Shown here piece by piece: positions 32,086 to 32,143 of a DNA stretch of 32,143 nucleotides; position 1 is the first letter of the stretch, and every line of letters begins with the position of its first letter. The DNA is taken from assembly GCA_022402535.1 (NCBI GenBank), contig JAKRSD010000006.1:1-32143 (forward strand). Direction: 5' to 3'. Below the pieces are notes generated by a model that searched no databases, was not told the DNA's origin, and saw only the letters and a program-made list of their open reading frames with translations. Origin of the DNA: Flavobacteriales bacterium. GTDB lineage: Bacteria; Bacteroidota; Bacteroidia; CAIKAF01. A program made the translations under genes and the position numbers.

Positions 32086-32143
32086 AATATGACTCTGCCT
32101 AAATTTGGTTGACAGTTTTTATACTGATTTCTGTTAAATAATT

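Overview
The window comes from a member of the Bacteroidota. The evidence is four large exported proteins with type IX secretion (T9SS) C-terminal sorting domains, an S46 dipeptidyl-peptidase, a DUF4476 protein, a mammalian-type 1-pyrroline-5-carboxylate dehydrogenase, and repeated use of the Bacteroidota -7 promoter element TAnnTTTG. The sequence does not let me name a genus. No rRNA, tRNA or CRISPR array was seen.

Layout. 1-3090 (+): enoyl-CoA hydratase, ApaG and P5C dehydrogenase, closed by a strong terminator. 3091-4372: an IS200/REP-associated (RAYT-like) transposase gene set among arrays of short palindromes with 48-51 bp periods. 4395-8539 (-): S46 peptidase, a small lipoprotein and a membrane glycosyltransferase. 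8593-9150 (+): RuvC. 9153-9968 (-): an unknown multi-pass membrane protein. 10058-17589 (-): the most unusual part of the window. An exosortase-family gene lies between two paralogous gene pairs. Each pair is a large T9SS-secreted protein followed at once by a tiny proline-rich protein (77 and 78 aa) whose C-terminus looks like an exosortase sorting signal. A probable free-standing small RNA with its own promoter and terminator lies in the same locus. 17695-21521 (-): a tightly spaced lipid operon (Mpo1-like dioxygenase, aldehyde dehydrogenase, VanZ-like membrane protein, fatty acid desaturase). 21610-23721 (+): penicillin-acylase-family hydrolase. 23772-24539 (-): DUF4476 protein with an Asn-rich linker. 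24704-26306 (+): 2,4-dienoyl-CoA reductase-like SDR and a lipoprotein-type MsrA. 26307-26963: a gene-free stretch ending in three hairpins and a U-tract. 26964-32055 (+): two surface proteins, one with a type A and one with a type B (CHU_C) T9SS tail.

How the genes fit together. Housekeeping and fatty-acid or amino-acid catabolic genes (hydratase, dienoyl-CoA reductase, P5CDH, Mpo1/ALDH/desaturase) alternate with cell-surface export modules. The candidate for an undescribed system is the 10.1-17.6 kb locus. There the T9SS sorting tail is on a large protein, while an exosortase-type tail is on a separate tiny protein made from the same operon, with a candidate processing enzyme next door. The domain assignments are read from sequence motifs; the functional coupling is inference.
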